14,405 nt of DNA, taken from NCBI GenBank assembly GCA_030836725.1, contig JAUPLV010000040.1:1-14405 (forward strand). The letters are read 5' to 3'. Each line of letters starts with the position of its first letter. The stretch's first letter is position 1. The notes under the pieces were generated by a model. That model was given only the letters and a program-made list of their open reading frames with translations. It did no database searches and had not been told where the DNA came from. The translations under genes and the position numbers were made by a program. The DNA is from Pseudomonadota bacterium (GTDB taxonomy: Bacteria > Pseudomonadota > Gammaproteobacteria > Burkholderiales > Thiobacillaceae). Below are positions 6,782 to 14,069 of the stretch, one piece after another.

Positions 6782-7216
6782 TCATGGCCGAGGCGGAGTG
6801 TCGCGCGATGGAATACGGGCAATCCAGGCCGCCAGCAGCGTCCCGAAGACGGCCATCGCCAGTTTGGCCCGCCACCCCGGCATAAAGAAAACAATGGAAA
6901 CGCCGAAGCTCAGCGCGATCAGCAACAGCGCCTTTCGCTTGGCGCGATACGGCATGCTGCGATGCTCGCGCCATTCGCGGATCAGCGGCCCGAAATGCGG
7001 ATGGTGCAGCAGCCAGTGGTAGATACGACGCGATGAGCGCGCGTAGCAGGCGGCGGCCAGGAGCAGAAAAGGCGTGGTCGGCAGCACCGGCAGGAATACA
7101 CCCAGCACGCCCAGCAACACGAAAAGCGTACCCAGGCCGGCAAACAGCAGGCGCAGCGGGATCGGATGGCGGTGATGCCTTGTCCTGGCGCCGTCGGTCA
7201 CGGGTTCCTGCTCCAA
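6782..7216 (-). CDS. DUF454 family (YbaN-like) inner membrane protein
   Basis: A 144-residue small membrane protein of the DUF454/YbaN family, whose function is not established. The hallmark block GVFLPVLPTTPFLLLAA is at about 39-55, followed by the conserved CYARSSRRIYHWLLHHPHFGPLI. Predicted membrane segments are about 21-43, 97-112 and 117-133. I chose the TTG at 7216 because an AAAGGAG SD (7224-7230) lies exactly 7 nt upstream. A GTG at 7201 is a second option, with a weaker AGGA. The open frame extends to 7378, but that extension is not conserved-looking. It lies 185 bp downstream of the GGDEF/EAL gene on the same strand; the gap shows no clear promoter. Confidence 0.85.
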   Translation of the reverse strand: MEQEPVTDGARTRHHRHPIPLRLLFAGLGTLFVLLGVLGVFLPVLPTTPFLLLAAACYARSSRRIYHWLLHHPHFGPLIREWREHRSMPYRAKRKALLLIALSFGVSIVFFMPGWRAKLAMAVFGTLLAAWIARIPSRDTPPRP

Positions 7217-7401
7217 CCGCTTTCTCCTTTGAAACGCCGAATCTTTCGCCGTGCCCGCGTGCCCAGCGGGCCGCGAATCACGCGCCTGGATGGTACCCGG
7301 CCTTGCCTGAACGAACCCTATCGAGGCCAGCCCCCGGCATCGCGCCGAGCCCGCGGAAACAATCCTGAAGGCGCACAAGCCCAGGCAGATATCCCTCCGG
7401 A

Positions 7402-10248
7402 TCAGCCGACTGGCGGAAGCTGGTCGATCCAGGCATGCATCTCGATAGGACGATGGAAGTAATACCCCTGGAATCGTTCGCAGCCATGCTGGCGCAGAAA
7501 AGCCAGCTGGGCCTCGTTTTCGACCCCTTCGGCCACCACCTCGAAATGCAGGTGTCGCGCCATCGACAGGATGGTCTCAACCAGGGCGACATCGTTGGGG
7601 TCGTGCGGCAGGTCCATCACGAAGCTCTTGTCGATCTTGAGTTCGGACAAGGGCAGGCGCTTCAGGTAAGAGAGGGACGAATAGCCGGTGCCGAAATCGT
7701 CGATGGAAAAGCGCAGGCCGAGCGCTGCCAGTTCGGTCATGCGCGCCACCGATTCCGAAGCGTGTTCGACCAGCAGGTTCTCGGTTATTTCCAGCGTGAG
7801 GTAACTCGGGTCGGCGCCGGTGGCGGATAAAATATCCTTGATCCGCTGCACGAAATCGGCCAGGTGGAACTGCCGCGGGCTGACGTTGACGGCGATGCGC
7901 AGGCCGCGGCCCTCGGCATCGAGGCGGGCGATGAGCTTGCAGGTTTCATGCAGCACCCACTCTCCCAATGGAACGATGAGGCCGGTTTCCTCCGCCAGGG
8001 GAATGAAGCTGGCCGGCATCACAAGCCCGCGCTGGGGATGGCGCCAGCGCACCAGAGCCTCGGCCCCGATCAGTTTCCCGTCCGTATCCACCTGCGATTG
8101 CAGATGCAGTTCGAAGCTGCGATCGCGCACCGCGTCGCGCAGTTCGCGGTCCAGGGCGTAGTGCTCGGCAACCGCTTCCTGCATGGCGGGCTCGAAATAG
8201 GCCAGGGCATTGCGGCCGCGTTCCTTGGCCCGGTACATGGCGGTGTCGGCCTCGCGCATGAGATCGTCGACGCTTTCCGAACCCTTGGGAAACACGGTGA
8301 TGCCGATGCTGGCGCCGGTGACATATTCCTTCCCGCCGATCATGGCCGGACGTTCCAGCGCACTGCGGATTTTCTCCGCCACCGCCATGACCAGCGAGCC
8401 GGCGTCATCCTGGCTGGCCGCCAGATCGGGCAGCAGGATCACGAACTCGTCGCCGCCCAGCCGCGCCACCGTATCCTCCTGCCGCAGGTGATATTCCAGA
8501 CGCCGCGCCACTTCGCACAAGACCGCGTCGCCCAGCGCATGGCCGTGCACATCGTTGATGCGCTTGAACTGGTCGAGGTCGACGAACAGCACGGCGCCGC
8601 AGCGCTGGTTGCGGCGCGAGGTGGCCAGCGCCTGTGCCAGCCGGTCGAGGAACAGAACCCGGTTAGGCAAGCCCGTGAGCGCGTCATGGTAGGCCAGACG
8701 CTCGATTTCTGCCTCGGTGCACTTCGCCTCAGTGATATCGATGCAATGTCCGACATAGCCGAGGAACCGGCCCTGGGTGTCGTAGCGCGGGCTCCCCCAG
8801 TCCATGATCCAGCGATATTCGCCGCTGGCGTGGCGCAGCCGGTATTCGATCGAAAATGGCTCCTGGCGGTCGAAGGCGGTGTTATAGGTCTCAAGGCAGC
8901 GCGGCAGATCTTCGGGATGCACTCCCTCGGTCCAGCCATCCCCCAGTTCCTGCTGCAGGGTGCGACCGGTAAAACGCAGCCAGAGGTCGTTGAAATAGTC
9001 GCAGCCCTTGTCAGGTCCGGATGTCCACACCAGCGCCTGTCCGCTATTGGCCAGGGTGCGAAAATGCAGCTCGCTGTTGGCCAGGGCTTCGCGCAACTGG
9101 TACTCCTCGGTGATATCGCGGAACACCAGCACCACGCCCTGCAGTTCGCCGTCGGCGTTGCGAATCGGCGCGGCGCTGTCGGCGATGTGATGGCGCGATC
9201 CTCCCCGCGACAGCAGCACGGTATGGATGTCCAGCTCCACCATCCGCCCCTCGCGGATGACCCGCGCCACCGGATTCGCCGCCCGCAGGCCGGTGAGGGC
9301 ATTTTCGATCACGAACACCTCGTCGACAGGACGCCCCTGGGCCTCGGCCTGCGACCAGCCGGTGAGGCTTTCCGCCACTGGATTCATGAGGGTGACGCGT
9401 TCTTCCGTATCGATGGCCAGCAGGGCATCGCCGATCGATTGCAGCGTGATGGCAAGACGTTCCTCGCTGGTGACCAGGCTTGACCGCGCCTCCCGCACGG
9501 ATTGCACCATGGCATTGAAGTTCGCGGCCAGCGCCACGATTTCCTGCGCCCCTCGTTCCGGCACGCTCACATCCATCCGTCCGCTGCGCAGACTGTTGGC
9601 CGCTTCCGCAAGACGCCCCAGCGGCGACGCCACCTGGCGGTGCAAAAACCAGCCCAGCAGGCCGATCATCAACAAAGTGGCGAACAGGTCGGGGGCGCGG
9701 GCCTTGTATACGAACATGCGCATCGTCTCGCGCTCGCGCGCGAGGTCGAAACCGATATACAACACGCCCTGCCGCTGGCCGCGCGACAACCCGGCGGCGT
9801 CGGGCAGCCGGAACGGCTGCGCGCCGGCAAGGCGGGCGCCGTCCTCGCCGATGAGGGAAATCGTCGGGGATTTGCCTCGTTTCAACTGTTCGAACCGCCG
9901 CGGATCGAATCCCGGAATCACTTCCGTCGCGAGCCTGCCGCGCCAGTCATGGGGGTATGACGCCATCACGCGGCCGTCGTCGTCGAGCAACATCGCCGTT
10001 TCCACACGGGGGTCGGACGCCACCTCGGCCAGGTCGGTTTCCACCAGCTCGCGGTTGGTTTCCCAGCCCAGCTCGGCCATGCGCGCCAGGTGGATGGTGT
10101 CGGCCAGCAAATCCGCCCGCGCCTCCTGGTCGAGCTGGCCCAGGCGCTTGTCCAGCGCATTCAACACCGACACCCCCAGCACCGCGAACAGCAGCAGCGC
10201 CAGCCCAAGGGGCAAGGTGACACGGAAAGGAAAATGCCGAATCTTCAT
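7402..10248 (-). CDS. Membrane-bound PAS-PAS-GGDEF-EAL cyclic-di-GMP enzyme
   Basis: Numbering is for the 957-residue form starting at 10275; the 948-residue form starting at 10248 is preferred. Order: TM1 about 18-38, a periplasmic sensor segment about 40-195, TM2 about 197-213, HAMP about 211-265, PAS about 270-390, PAS/PAC about 400-517, GGDEF 525-690, EAL 705-950. The cyclase active site is LGGDEF (607-611), with an inhibitory I-site RQED (598-601) exactly five residues before it. The phosphodiesterase motifs EAL (739-741), EN at 832-833, DDFGTGYSS (859-867) and EGVE (916-919) are all present. Both activities are therefore possible, and the net direction cannot be told from sequence. The start at 10248 has GGTGA 5 nt upstream and follows the stop of a short upstream frame by 5 nt. 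The ATG at 10275 has AGGGGG directly abutting it, too close for an SD. The periplasmic domain is not recognised. Confidence 0.92.
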   Translation of the reverse strand: MKIRHFPFRVTLPLGLALLLFAVLGVSVLNALDKRLGQLDQEARADLLADTIHLARMAELGWETNRELVETDLAEVASDPRVETAMLLDDDGRVMASYPHDWRGRLATEVIPGFDPRRFEQLKRGKSPTISLIGEDGARLAGAQPFRLPDAAGLSRGQRQGVLYIGFDLARERETMRMFVYKARAPDLFATLLMIGLLGWFLHRQVASPLGRLAEAANSLRSGRMDVSVPERGAQEIVALAANFNAMVQSVREARSSLVTSEERLAITLQSIGDALLAIDTEERVTLMNPVAESLTGWSQAEAQGRPVDEVFVIENALTGLRAANPVARVIREGRMVELDIHTVLLSRGGSRHHIADSAAPIRNADGELQGVVLVFRDITEEYQLREALANSELHFRTLANSGQALVWTSGPDKGCDYFNDLWLRFTGRTLQQELGDGWTEGVHPEDLPRCLETYNTAFDRQEPFSIEYRLRHASGEYRWIMDWGSPRYDTQGRFLGYVGHCIDITEAKCTEAEIERLAYHDALTGLPNRVLFLDRLAQALATSRRNQRCGAVLFVDLDQFKRINDVHGHALGDAVLCEVARRLEYHLRQEDTVARLGGDEFVILLPDLAASQDDAGSLVMAVAEKIRSALERPAMIGGKEYVTGASIGITVFPKGSESVDDLMREADTAMYRAKERGRNALAYFEPAMQEAVAEHYALDRELRDAVRDRSFELHLQSQVDTDGKLIGAEALVRWRHPQRGLVMPASFIPLAEETGLIVPLGEWVLHETCKLIARLDAEGRGLRIAVNVSPRQFHLADFVQRIKDILSATGADPSYLTLEITENLLVEHASESVARMTELAALGLRFSIDDFGTGYSSLSYLKRLPLSELKIDKSFVMDLPHDPNDVALVETILSMARHLHFEVVAEGVENEAQLAFLRQHGCERFQGYYFHRPIEMHAWIDQLPPVG

Positions 10249-10253
10249 GCCGG

Positions 10254-10376
10254 TCACCGCGGGAAACAGCGACATCCCCCTACCCGCACCAGGGGAATCT
10301 GGGCGTCACAGACCCCGGCAAGCGCAAGCGGCGCCCACGCACTGGCGGCAAGTAAACGGCGGCGATGCTTGTCAAT
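10254..10376 (-). pseudogene. Signal-peptide-like remnant of an exported protein gene
   Basis: A textbook SD, AGGAGGAG (10382-10389), stands 5 nt before an ATT codon at 10376. From ATT the frame reads 40 codons beginning I-DKHRRRLLAASAWAPLALAG and ending in TGA at 10254. A basic cluster, a hydrophobic core and a CDAQ cleavage-like site make it look like the N-terminus of a periplasmic protein, similar to substrate-binding proteins often encoded before such cyclases. The mature part is lost after about 15 residues. The stop lies 5 nt before the preferred cyclase start, so the two may be translationally coupled. I infer a deletion that fused the 5' end of an exported-protein gene to the cyclase gene. 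A functional leader peptide with a rare ATT start is the alternative. Confidence 0.45.
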
Positions 10377-10636
10377 CTCTTCTCCTCCTGCCTTACGCCC
10401 ACCTCTTTATGAATGGGCGTCAATTTCAATAAAGGCAAATTCACGGGACAAATTCCACGCGAACCCGACTCCTTGTTTATGGTGCATCGGCGGCGGTTTT
10501 GCATCGCTGAAACGGGCAAGAATATTTCACGGCCCGGCGGAAAAACGCTAGCGGACGTCCCCGAAGCGCGCCCTGCCCTGCTCCTGCCGACAGATGAATG
10601 GAAGCAATGTTTGCAGGTCGCATTTTTTGCCTGGCT
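10377..10636. other. Intergenic region between the HPP-CBS gene and the cyclase remnant
   Basis: This stretch holds the SD of the remnant frame and an AT-richer segment around 10400-10445 likely to contain the promoter of the cyclase transcript. It also contains a 7-bp inverted repeat, ACGCCCA/TGGGCGT (10395-10401 and 10414-10420). I see no convincing gene, no strong terminator after the HPP-CBS stop at 10637, and no match to the c-di-GMP riboswitch core. Confidence 0.4.
10395..10420. promoter_or_regulatory. Inverted repeat in the cyclase upstream region
   Basis: ACGCCCA and TGGGCGT form a perfect 7-bp inverted repeat around a 12-nt AT-rich spacer, about 6 bp before the strong AGGAGGAG SD on the minus strand. 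It could be an operator or a 5' leader hairpin. No regulator for it is identifiable here. Confidence 0.35.
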
Positions 10637-11809
10637 TCATGGCGTCGCGCCCTCAGGCCTGTTCCCGCCGGCATAGAGCGCCGCGATCAGGTCCGACTGG
10701 GTGACCATCCCCACCAGCCGCCGCTCGGCGTTGACGATGGGGACATGGTGCAGGCCGTGGTCGGAAAGCAGGGGTACCAGCTCCACGATATGCATGTCTT
10801 CCTGCGCCGTAACCGCCGGCGTGGCCATGATCTGGCCGACCACCTCGGGTTTTTCCGAACTCATGCCGGGGGTGCGGCGGATGAACTTGATCAGCTTGTC
10901 CTCGAAGGTTTCGTAGGTCTTGAGGTTGGCGCGCTTGAGGAAATCCACCAGCGAGATGATGCCGATCACGCGCCGCGCCGGGTCCACCACCGGGAGGGCG
11001 GCGATCTTGTGGAAGCGCAGTTGCGCCCAGGCTTCCTCCAGCTCGGTGCCGAATTCGACCGTGGTGATATCGCGCGACATGATGTCGCCGCAGGTGATTT
11101 CCCCCATCTTGCGCTGGTAGGCGTGCACCCCGGCGCGGCTGTAAATCTGCTTCAGGTCTGCCTCGCTGACGTCGAGGTACACATCCATGTCGCGCAAGGC
11201 CTGCTGCAGGTCGTTCATGCCAATGCCGAGACGGTCGAGCGGCTTGGGGTCGTCGTGCTGGTGTTTCTTGTCGCGTGTCGGATAGGCGCGCGCGGGGTAA
11301 TGGCGCCCCAGCAGGTTGTTGATGGCCAGCGCCATGAGCAGCATCAGCAAGGCATTGAGCCCCACCGGCGCGAGCACGAAGGAAAAGTCGCTGGCGATGC
11401 CGTGATCCCTACCCAGCACCGCCATCATGGCGATGGCGCCGCCCGGCGGATGCAGGCTGTGGGTGAGATGCATGGCCAGGATGGAGAGGGAAACCGCCAA
11501 CGCGGTGGCGGCCCACAAATCCGGCACCAGCATGGCGCAGGCGACGCCGATGAAGGCGGAAATCATGTGGCCGCCAATCAGCGGCCAGGGCTGGGTGAGC
11601 GGGCTATGGGGGGCGGCGAACAGCAGCACCGCCGAAGCGCCCATGGAGGTGACCATGATATGCAGCCCGCCGCCCTGCAGGAACTGGCTGCTCACGAGGC
11701 CGACGATCAGGGTGGCGAAAAAGGCGCCAAGCGTGGCACGCAATTTCTCCCCCATGCTCAGGGGCGTGGATTCCGAAACCAGATAGGGCAGAAATTTTGT
11801 AAGTTTCAT
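10637..11809 (-). CDS. HPP family membrane protein with two CBS domains
   Basis: A 390-residue protein. Residues about 22-166 are the HPP integral-membrane domain: several hydrophobic segments and the family motif HSLHPPGGA, with HPP at 120-122. A polar linker (about 170-235) leads to a CBS pair: CBS1 about 238-292 (GDIMSRDITTV, LPVVDPARRVIGIISLVDF) and CBS2 about 323-378 (GQIMATPAV, HVPIVNAERRLVGMVTQSDL). CBS pairs usually bind adenine nucleotides and gate the attached protein. Chloroplast HPP proteins have been reported as nitrite transporters, so anion transport is possible; the bacterial substrate is unknown. The ATG at 11809 matches the family N-terminus (MKLTKFLPYLVSEST). The open frame extends to 11953 but overlaps the upstream small gene. 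No clear SD precedes 11809. Confidence 0.9.
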   Translation of the reverse strand: MKLTKFLPYLVSESTPLSMGEKLRATLGAFFATLIVGLVSSQFLQGGGLHIMVTSMGASAVLLFAAPHSPLTQPWPLIGGHMISAFIGVACAMLVPDLWAATALAVSLSILAMHLTHSLHPPGGAIAMMAVLGRDHGIASDFSFVLAPVGLNALLMLLMALAINNLLGRHYPARAYPTRDKKHQHDDPKPLDRLGIGMNDLQQALRDMDVYLDVSEADLKQIYSRAGVHAYQRKMGEITCGDIMSRDITTVEFGTELEEAWAQLRFHKIAALPVVDPARRVIGIISLVDFLKRANLKTYETFEDKLIKFIRRTPGMSSEKPEVVGQIMATPAVTAQEDMHIVELVPLLSDHGLHHVPIVNAERRLVGMVTQSDLIAALYAGGNRPEGATP

Positions 11810-11901
11810 GGTGTGGCTATTGCGTCCAGGGCTTGAAACCAGCGGGAAGGGTTTGACCCATTGGCCGCGAGCACAATACGCCGCACGCAAGCCGAACCCG
11901 C

Positions 11902-12099
11902 TTATTTTATCTGCCCGTCCGCCGGCTCGCCTATTTCCATGAAAAACGGGCACGTCGTCGTACCGTCGGGCTTGCGGATCAATTCCTCGCTGAAATCCGC
12001 ATAGGTGCGGTGCAGCAGGTGCCGGCCTGCATCGTCCTCATAGCGCGCGCACGCCTTCGCCAGCGCACAGTGAGAGGTCATGCAATAAGTGTGGGTCAT
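11902..12099 (-). CDS. Small cysteine-containing hypothetical protein
   Basis: A 65-residue protein with four cysteines, C6, C11, C17 and C50 (TYC-x4-C-x5-C near the N-terminus, then TTC). This spacing suggests metal binding or disulfides. It is largely polar with no signal peptide or membrane segment. An AAGAG sequence about 7 nt before the ATG is a fair SD. It lies 92 bp upstream of the HPP-CBS gene on the same strand, so the two could be co-transcribed. I recognise the general style of small conserved proteins starting with a TYC motif but cannot assign a function. Amino-acid composition looks like a real gene rather than a shadow of the other strand. Confidence 0.6.
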   Translation of the reverse strand: MTHTYCMTSHCALAKACARYEDDAGRHLLHRTYADFSEELIRKPDGTTTCPFFMEIGEPADGQIK

Positions 12100-12388
12100 G
12101 ATGTGCTCTTTCGTCGGGATCAGGAACAGGGGATGAATTCAAAGCCGGAAAGCGCCAAACCTGGGCAACGCGGCCTGAGCCGTATCGGGTCTGCAATCGC
12201 GCGGCCAAACCTTGCTGAACGCCTCATGGTACTTGACCTTGGCGGATACCCCATGCGGAAATCCAGACAGCGATTCGGCCAGCACGAACGCCTGCGCGGG
12301 CGCTTCGGATTCGTAGCGGAGCGGAAGAACCACTCACCGCCTTATTCCAGGCTTGATCATTTCTATTCAGGAACGCCCACCCTGCCGC
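12100..12388. other. Gene-poor gap with no assignable feature
   Basis: This 289-bp stretch lies between the 5'-nucleotidase stop and the small cysteine protein. The minus strand has a 64-codon frame (12333-12139, GTG start, TAA/TGA-bounded) without a recognisable motif or SD. The plus strand has an overlapping open frame that also looks non-coding. It may be the decayed remains of a gene. The upstream region of the small protein gene must sit near 12100-12160. I see no strong promoter or T-run terminator. Confidence 0.35.
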
Positions 12389-13903
12389 TCAATTGTCGAC
12401 CCGGACGATGCGGCCGTCCGTCTCCGCCATGATGTCCCCGCCGCCGAGATAATTCATCACCACCGCGGCCGCGACATCGGCGTCTTCCGGCGAGACCAGA
12501 TACTTCAGTCCCTTGAGCATGTCGTAGCCGTCGCCGCCGCCCAGGATATAGGTGTTGGCGGCAAGGGTATAGACATGGGCATCGTCGAGCGGCTGGCCGG
12601 CGACGGCGATGTCGACCAGGCGCGCGCCGGCCGGCTTGCGCGCGTCGAAACGATAGCGGATGCCCGACACCTGGGGGAAGCGGCCATCCTCCTTGTCCTC
12701 GGCCACGCGCGCGAGTCCGTGCTCGATGGCCTGGCGCAGCACACGGCCGGCGATCTCGACCTTGACGATGGGGTTCTCGAACGGCAGCACAGAGACGATG
12801 TCCTTGCGGGTCAGCGGACCGGGGCCATAGGTGCTGTTGGAGCGGATCGAGCCGCCGTTGAGCAGCGCCGCGTCGGCCTTGGCATAGGCGCGAAAGGCGT
12901 CGGTGATCAGATTGGCGAGGTTGGTTTCCCGGCTGCGGTTGCTCTCCTGGCGGGCATCCATGGCCACCCGGGCGTTACCCGCGGGCTGTCCCAACGCCTC
13001 GGCGATCTGGCGCTCGTACTCGGCCGCGACCTCGGCGGTAGCAGCGTCATCCGGCGTCTCGGCGATGACCGGCAGGAGCGCCCAGTCCAGGCTGGCCAGC
13101 CGGCCGTCGGCGCGCGAAATATTCAGGTCCAGACGCGCGAGCAGGCGGGCATCCGATCCCACCTTGAAGATCGGCGTCCGCCCGGCCATGGACTGCATCA
13201 CTTCGTGCTCATGGCCGCCCAGGATCAGATCCAGCGGCACCGCCGTCGCCAGCGCCTTGTCCTCGCTCATCGTCAGATGGGTGAGCGCGACGATGGTATG
13301 CACGCCCTGCCCGTTCAATTCCGCGACCAGCTGGCGGGCGACATCGACCGGATCGAGAAACTCCACATCGGGGCCGGGCTTCGAGGAATAGCGCGTGCCG
13401 GGAGTGACCAGGCCGATGAAGCCGACCTTGACGCCGTCGACCTCGCGGACCAGATAACGCCGGGCGCCGGCGAAAGGCAGGCCGGTGCGGCGGTCGATCA
13501 CGTTGGCGGCCAGCCAGGGAAAGGCCGATTCCTTGACCCGCTCCTCCAGCACCTCGGGGCCGAAGTCGAACTCGTGGTTGCCGTACACCGCCAGGTCCAG
13601 ACCGCCGGCATTCCACACCGCGATCATCTGCCTGCCCTGAAACAGATTGGAGGCCACCGAGGGCGAGAGAGTGTCACCGCCCAGCACCAGCAAAGTGTGC
13701 GGCGACCCCGCCGCGATGCGCTTCTTCAGCGTCGCCAGACGGGCGATACCGCCGTTTTTACCCTTGTCCACAGGCATGGTCTGGTATACATCGTTGACCT
13801 GGAGCAGGGTCAGGCGGACCTCGCCCCCGGCGGCGTGCGCGCCCCCAGCCAAAGCCAGCAACAACGACAGGAAACAGCGCATCATGTGTTTCAGGGTTTT
13901 CAC
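12389..13903 (-). CDS. Secreted 5'-nucleotidase family metallophosphatase
   Basis: A 504-residue periplasmic bifunctional metallophosphatase/5'-nucleotidase (UshA/YfkN superfamily). Residues 1-24 are a signal peptide. The metallophosphatase domain shows LLQVNDVY (33-40), GGDTLSPS (75-82), GNHEFD (108-113), ALTHL (206-210) and GGHEHE (229-234). The C-terminal nucleotide-binding domain shows LNGGSIRS (348-355), LPFENP and YILGGGDGYDML (452-463). The DxH metal motif reads DxY (D38, Y40), as in the NDVY subfamily. It probably hydrolyses extracellular nucleotides or related phosphoesters; the exact substrate is unknown. The GTG at 13903 is chosen because GGGAG lies 7 nt upstream and it gives a clean signal peptide; the frame runs 12 codons further up to 13939. 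The IS110 element begins just upstream. Confidence 0.92.
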   Translation of the reverse strand: MKTLKHMMRCFLSLLLALAGGAHAAGGEVRLTLLQVNDVYQTMPVDKGKNGGIARLATLKKRIAAGSPHTLLVLGGDTLSPSVASNLFQGRQMIAVWNAGGLDLAVYGNHEFDFGPEVLEERVKESAFPWLAANVIDRRTGLPFAGARRYLVREVDGVKVGFIGLVTPGTRYSSKPGPDVEFLDPVDVARQLVAELNGQGVHTIVALTHLTMSEDKALATAVPLDLILGGHEHEVMQSMAGRTPIFKVGSDARLLARLDLNISRADGRLASLDWALLPVIAETPDDAATAEVAAEYERQIAEALGQPAGNARVAMDARQESNRSRETNLANLITDAFRAYAKADAALLNGGSIRSNSTYGPGPLTRKDIVSVLPFENPIVKVEIAGRVLRQAIEHGLARVAEDKEDGRFPQVSGIRYRFDARKPAGARLVDIAVAGQPLDDAHVYTLAANTYILGGGDGYDMLKGLKYLVSPEDADVAAAVVMNYLGGGDIMAETDGRIVRVDN

Positions 13904-13938
13904 TTGTCTTCTCCCATGCAAGTTATCCGACAACAACA

Positions 13939-13967
13939 TTGGCTCATATTTTGAACATCAGGATAAT
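13939..13967 (+). promoter_or_regulatory. Sigma70-like promoter in the IS upstream region
   Basis: TTGGCT (13939-13944, 4/6 to TTGACA) and GATAAT (13962-13967, 5/6 to TATAAT) are separated by 17 bp on the plus strand. Transcription would begin near 13974, about 95 bp before the transposase ATG. It overlaps the region where the divergent 5'-nucleotidase promoter must lie. Confidence 0.45.
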
Positions 13968-13973
13968 CAATCC

Positions 13974-14051
13974 GACCCTGAGAATCATCTAGCCGACCTC
14001 CCACCGCTGTGAGGCGGAGGAGTAAAAAGCGAAGTGCGAACTTTGTTTTTT
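13974..14051 (+). ncRNA. Candidate IS110 bridge/seek RNA upstream of the transposase
   Basis: From the predicted start near 13974 to the T-run at 14051 is about 78 nt. It contains a hairpin: CCTCC (13997-14001) with GGAGG (14016-14020), and inside it CAC/GTG closing a CGCT loop. The terminal A-tract/U-tract hairpin at 14024-14051 follows. IS110-group elements are known to express a guide RNA from the non-coding end before the transposase gene. The guide function here is inferred from position and layout only; guide loops cannot be verified without the element's ends and target. Confidence 0.35.
14024..14051 (+). terminator. A-tract/U-tract hairpin with GNRA loop and T6
   Basis: AAAAAGCGAAGT (14024-14035) pairs with ACTTTGTTTTTT (14040-14051) over 12 pairs including two G-U, closing a GCGA tetraloop. 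It ends in six T and stops 5 nt before the transposase SD. It fits an intrinsic terminator, possibly bidirectional, that either ends a small RNA or blocks read-through into the transposase. The stem is AT-rich, so strength is uncertain. Confidence 0.55.
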
Positions 14052-14069
14052 CACTCAAAGGAGGCCGAG

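Noticed and set aside
7864..9483. Long plus-strand open frame opposite the GGDEF/EAL gene
   Set aside because: It is antisense to a protein with full catalytic motifs. Its composition is that of a high-GC shadow frame and it shows no domain.
10377..10636. c-di-GMP riboswitch upstream of the cyclase gene
   Set aside because: I looked for the conserved GEMM core and its tetraloop/receptor pairing and did not find it.
10598..11836. Plus-strand open frame opposite the HPP-CBS gene
   Set aside because: It is a shadow of a well-supported membrane/CBS protein, with His/Gln/Gly-rich composition typical of antisense frames.
12353..13954. Long plus-strand open frame opposite the 5'-nucleotidase gene
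   Set aside because: It mirrors the nucleotidase codons. It is Gln/His/Arg-rich and low in recognisable motifs, with no SD.
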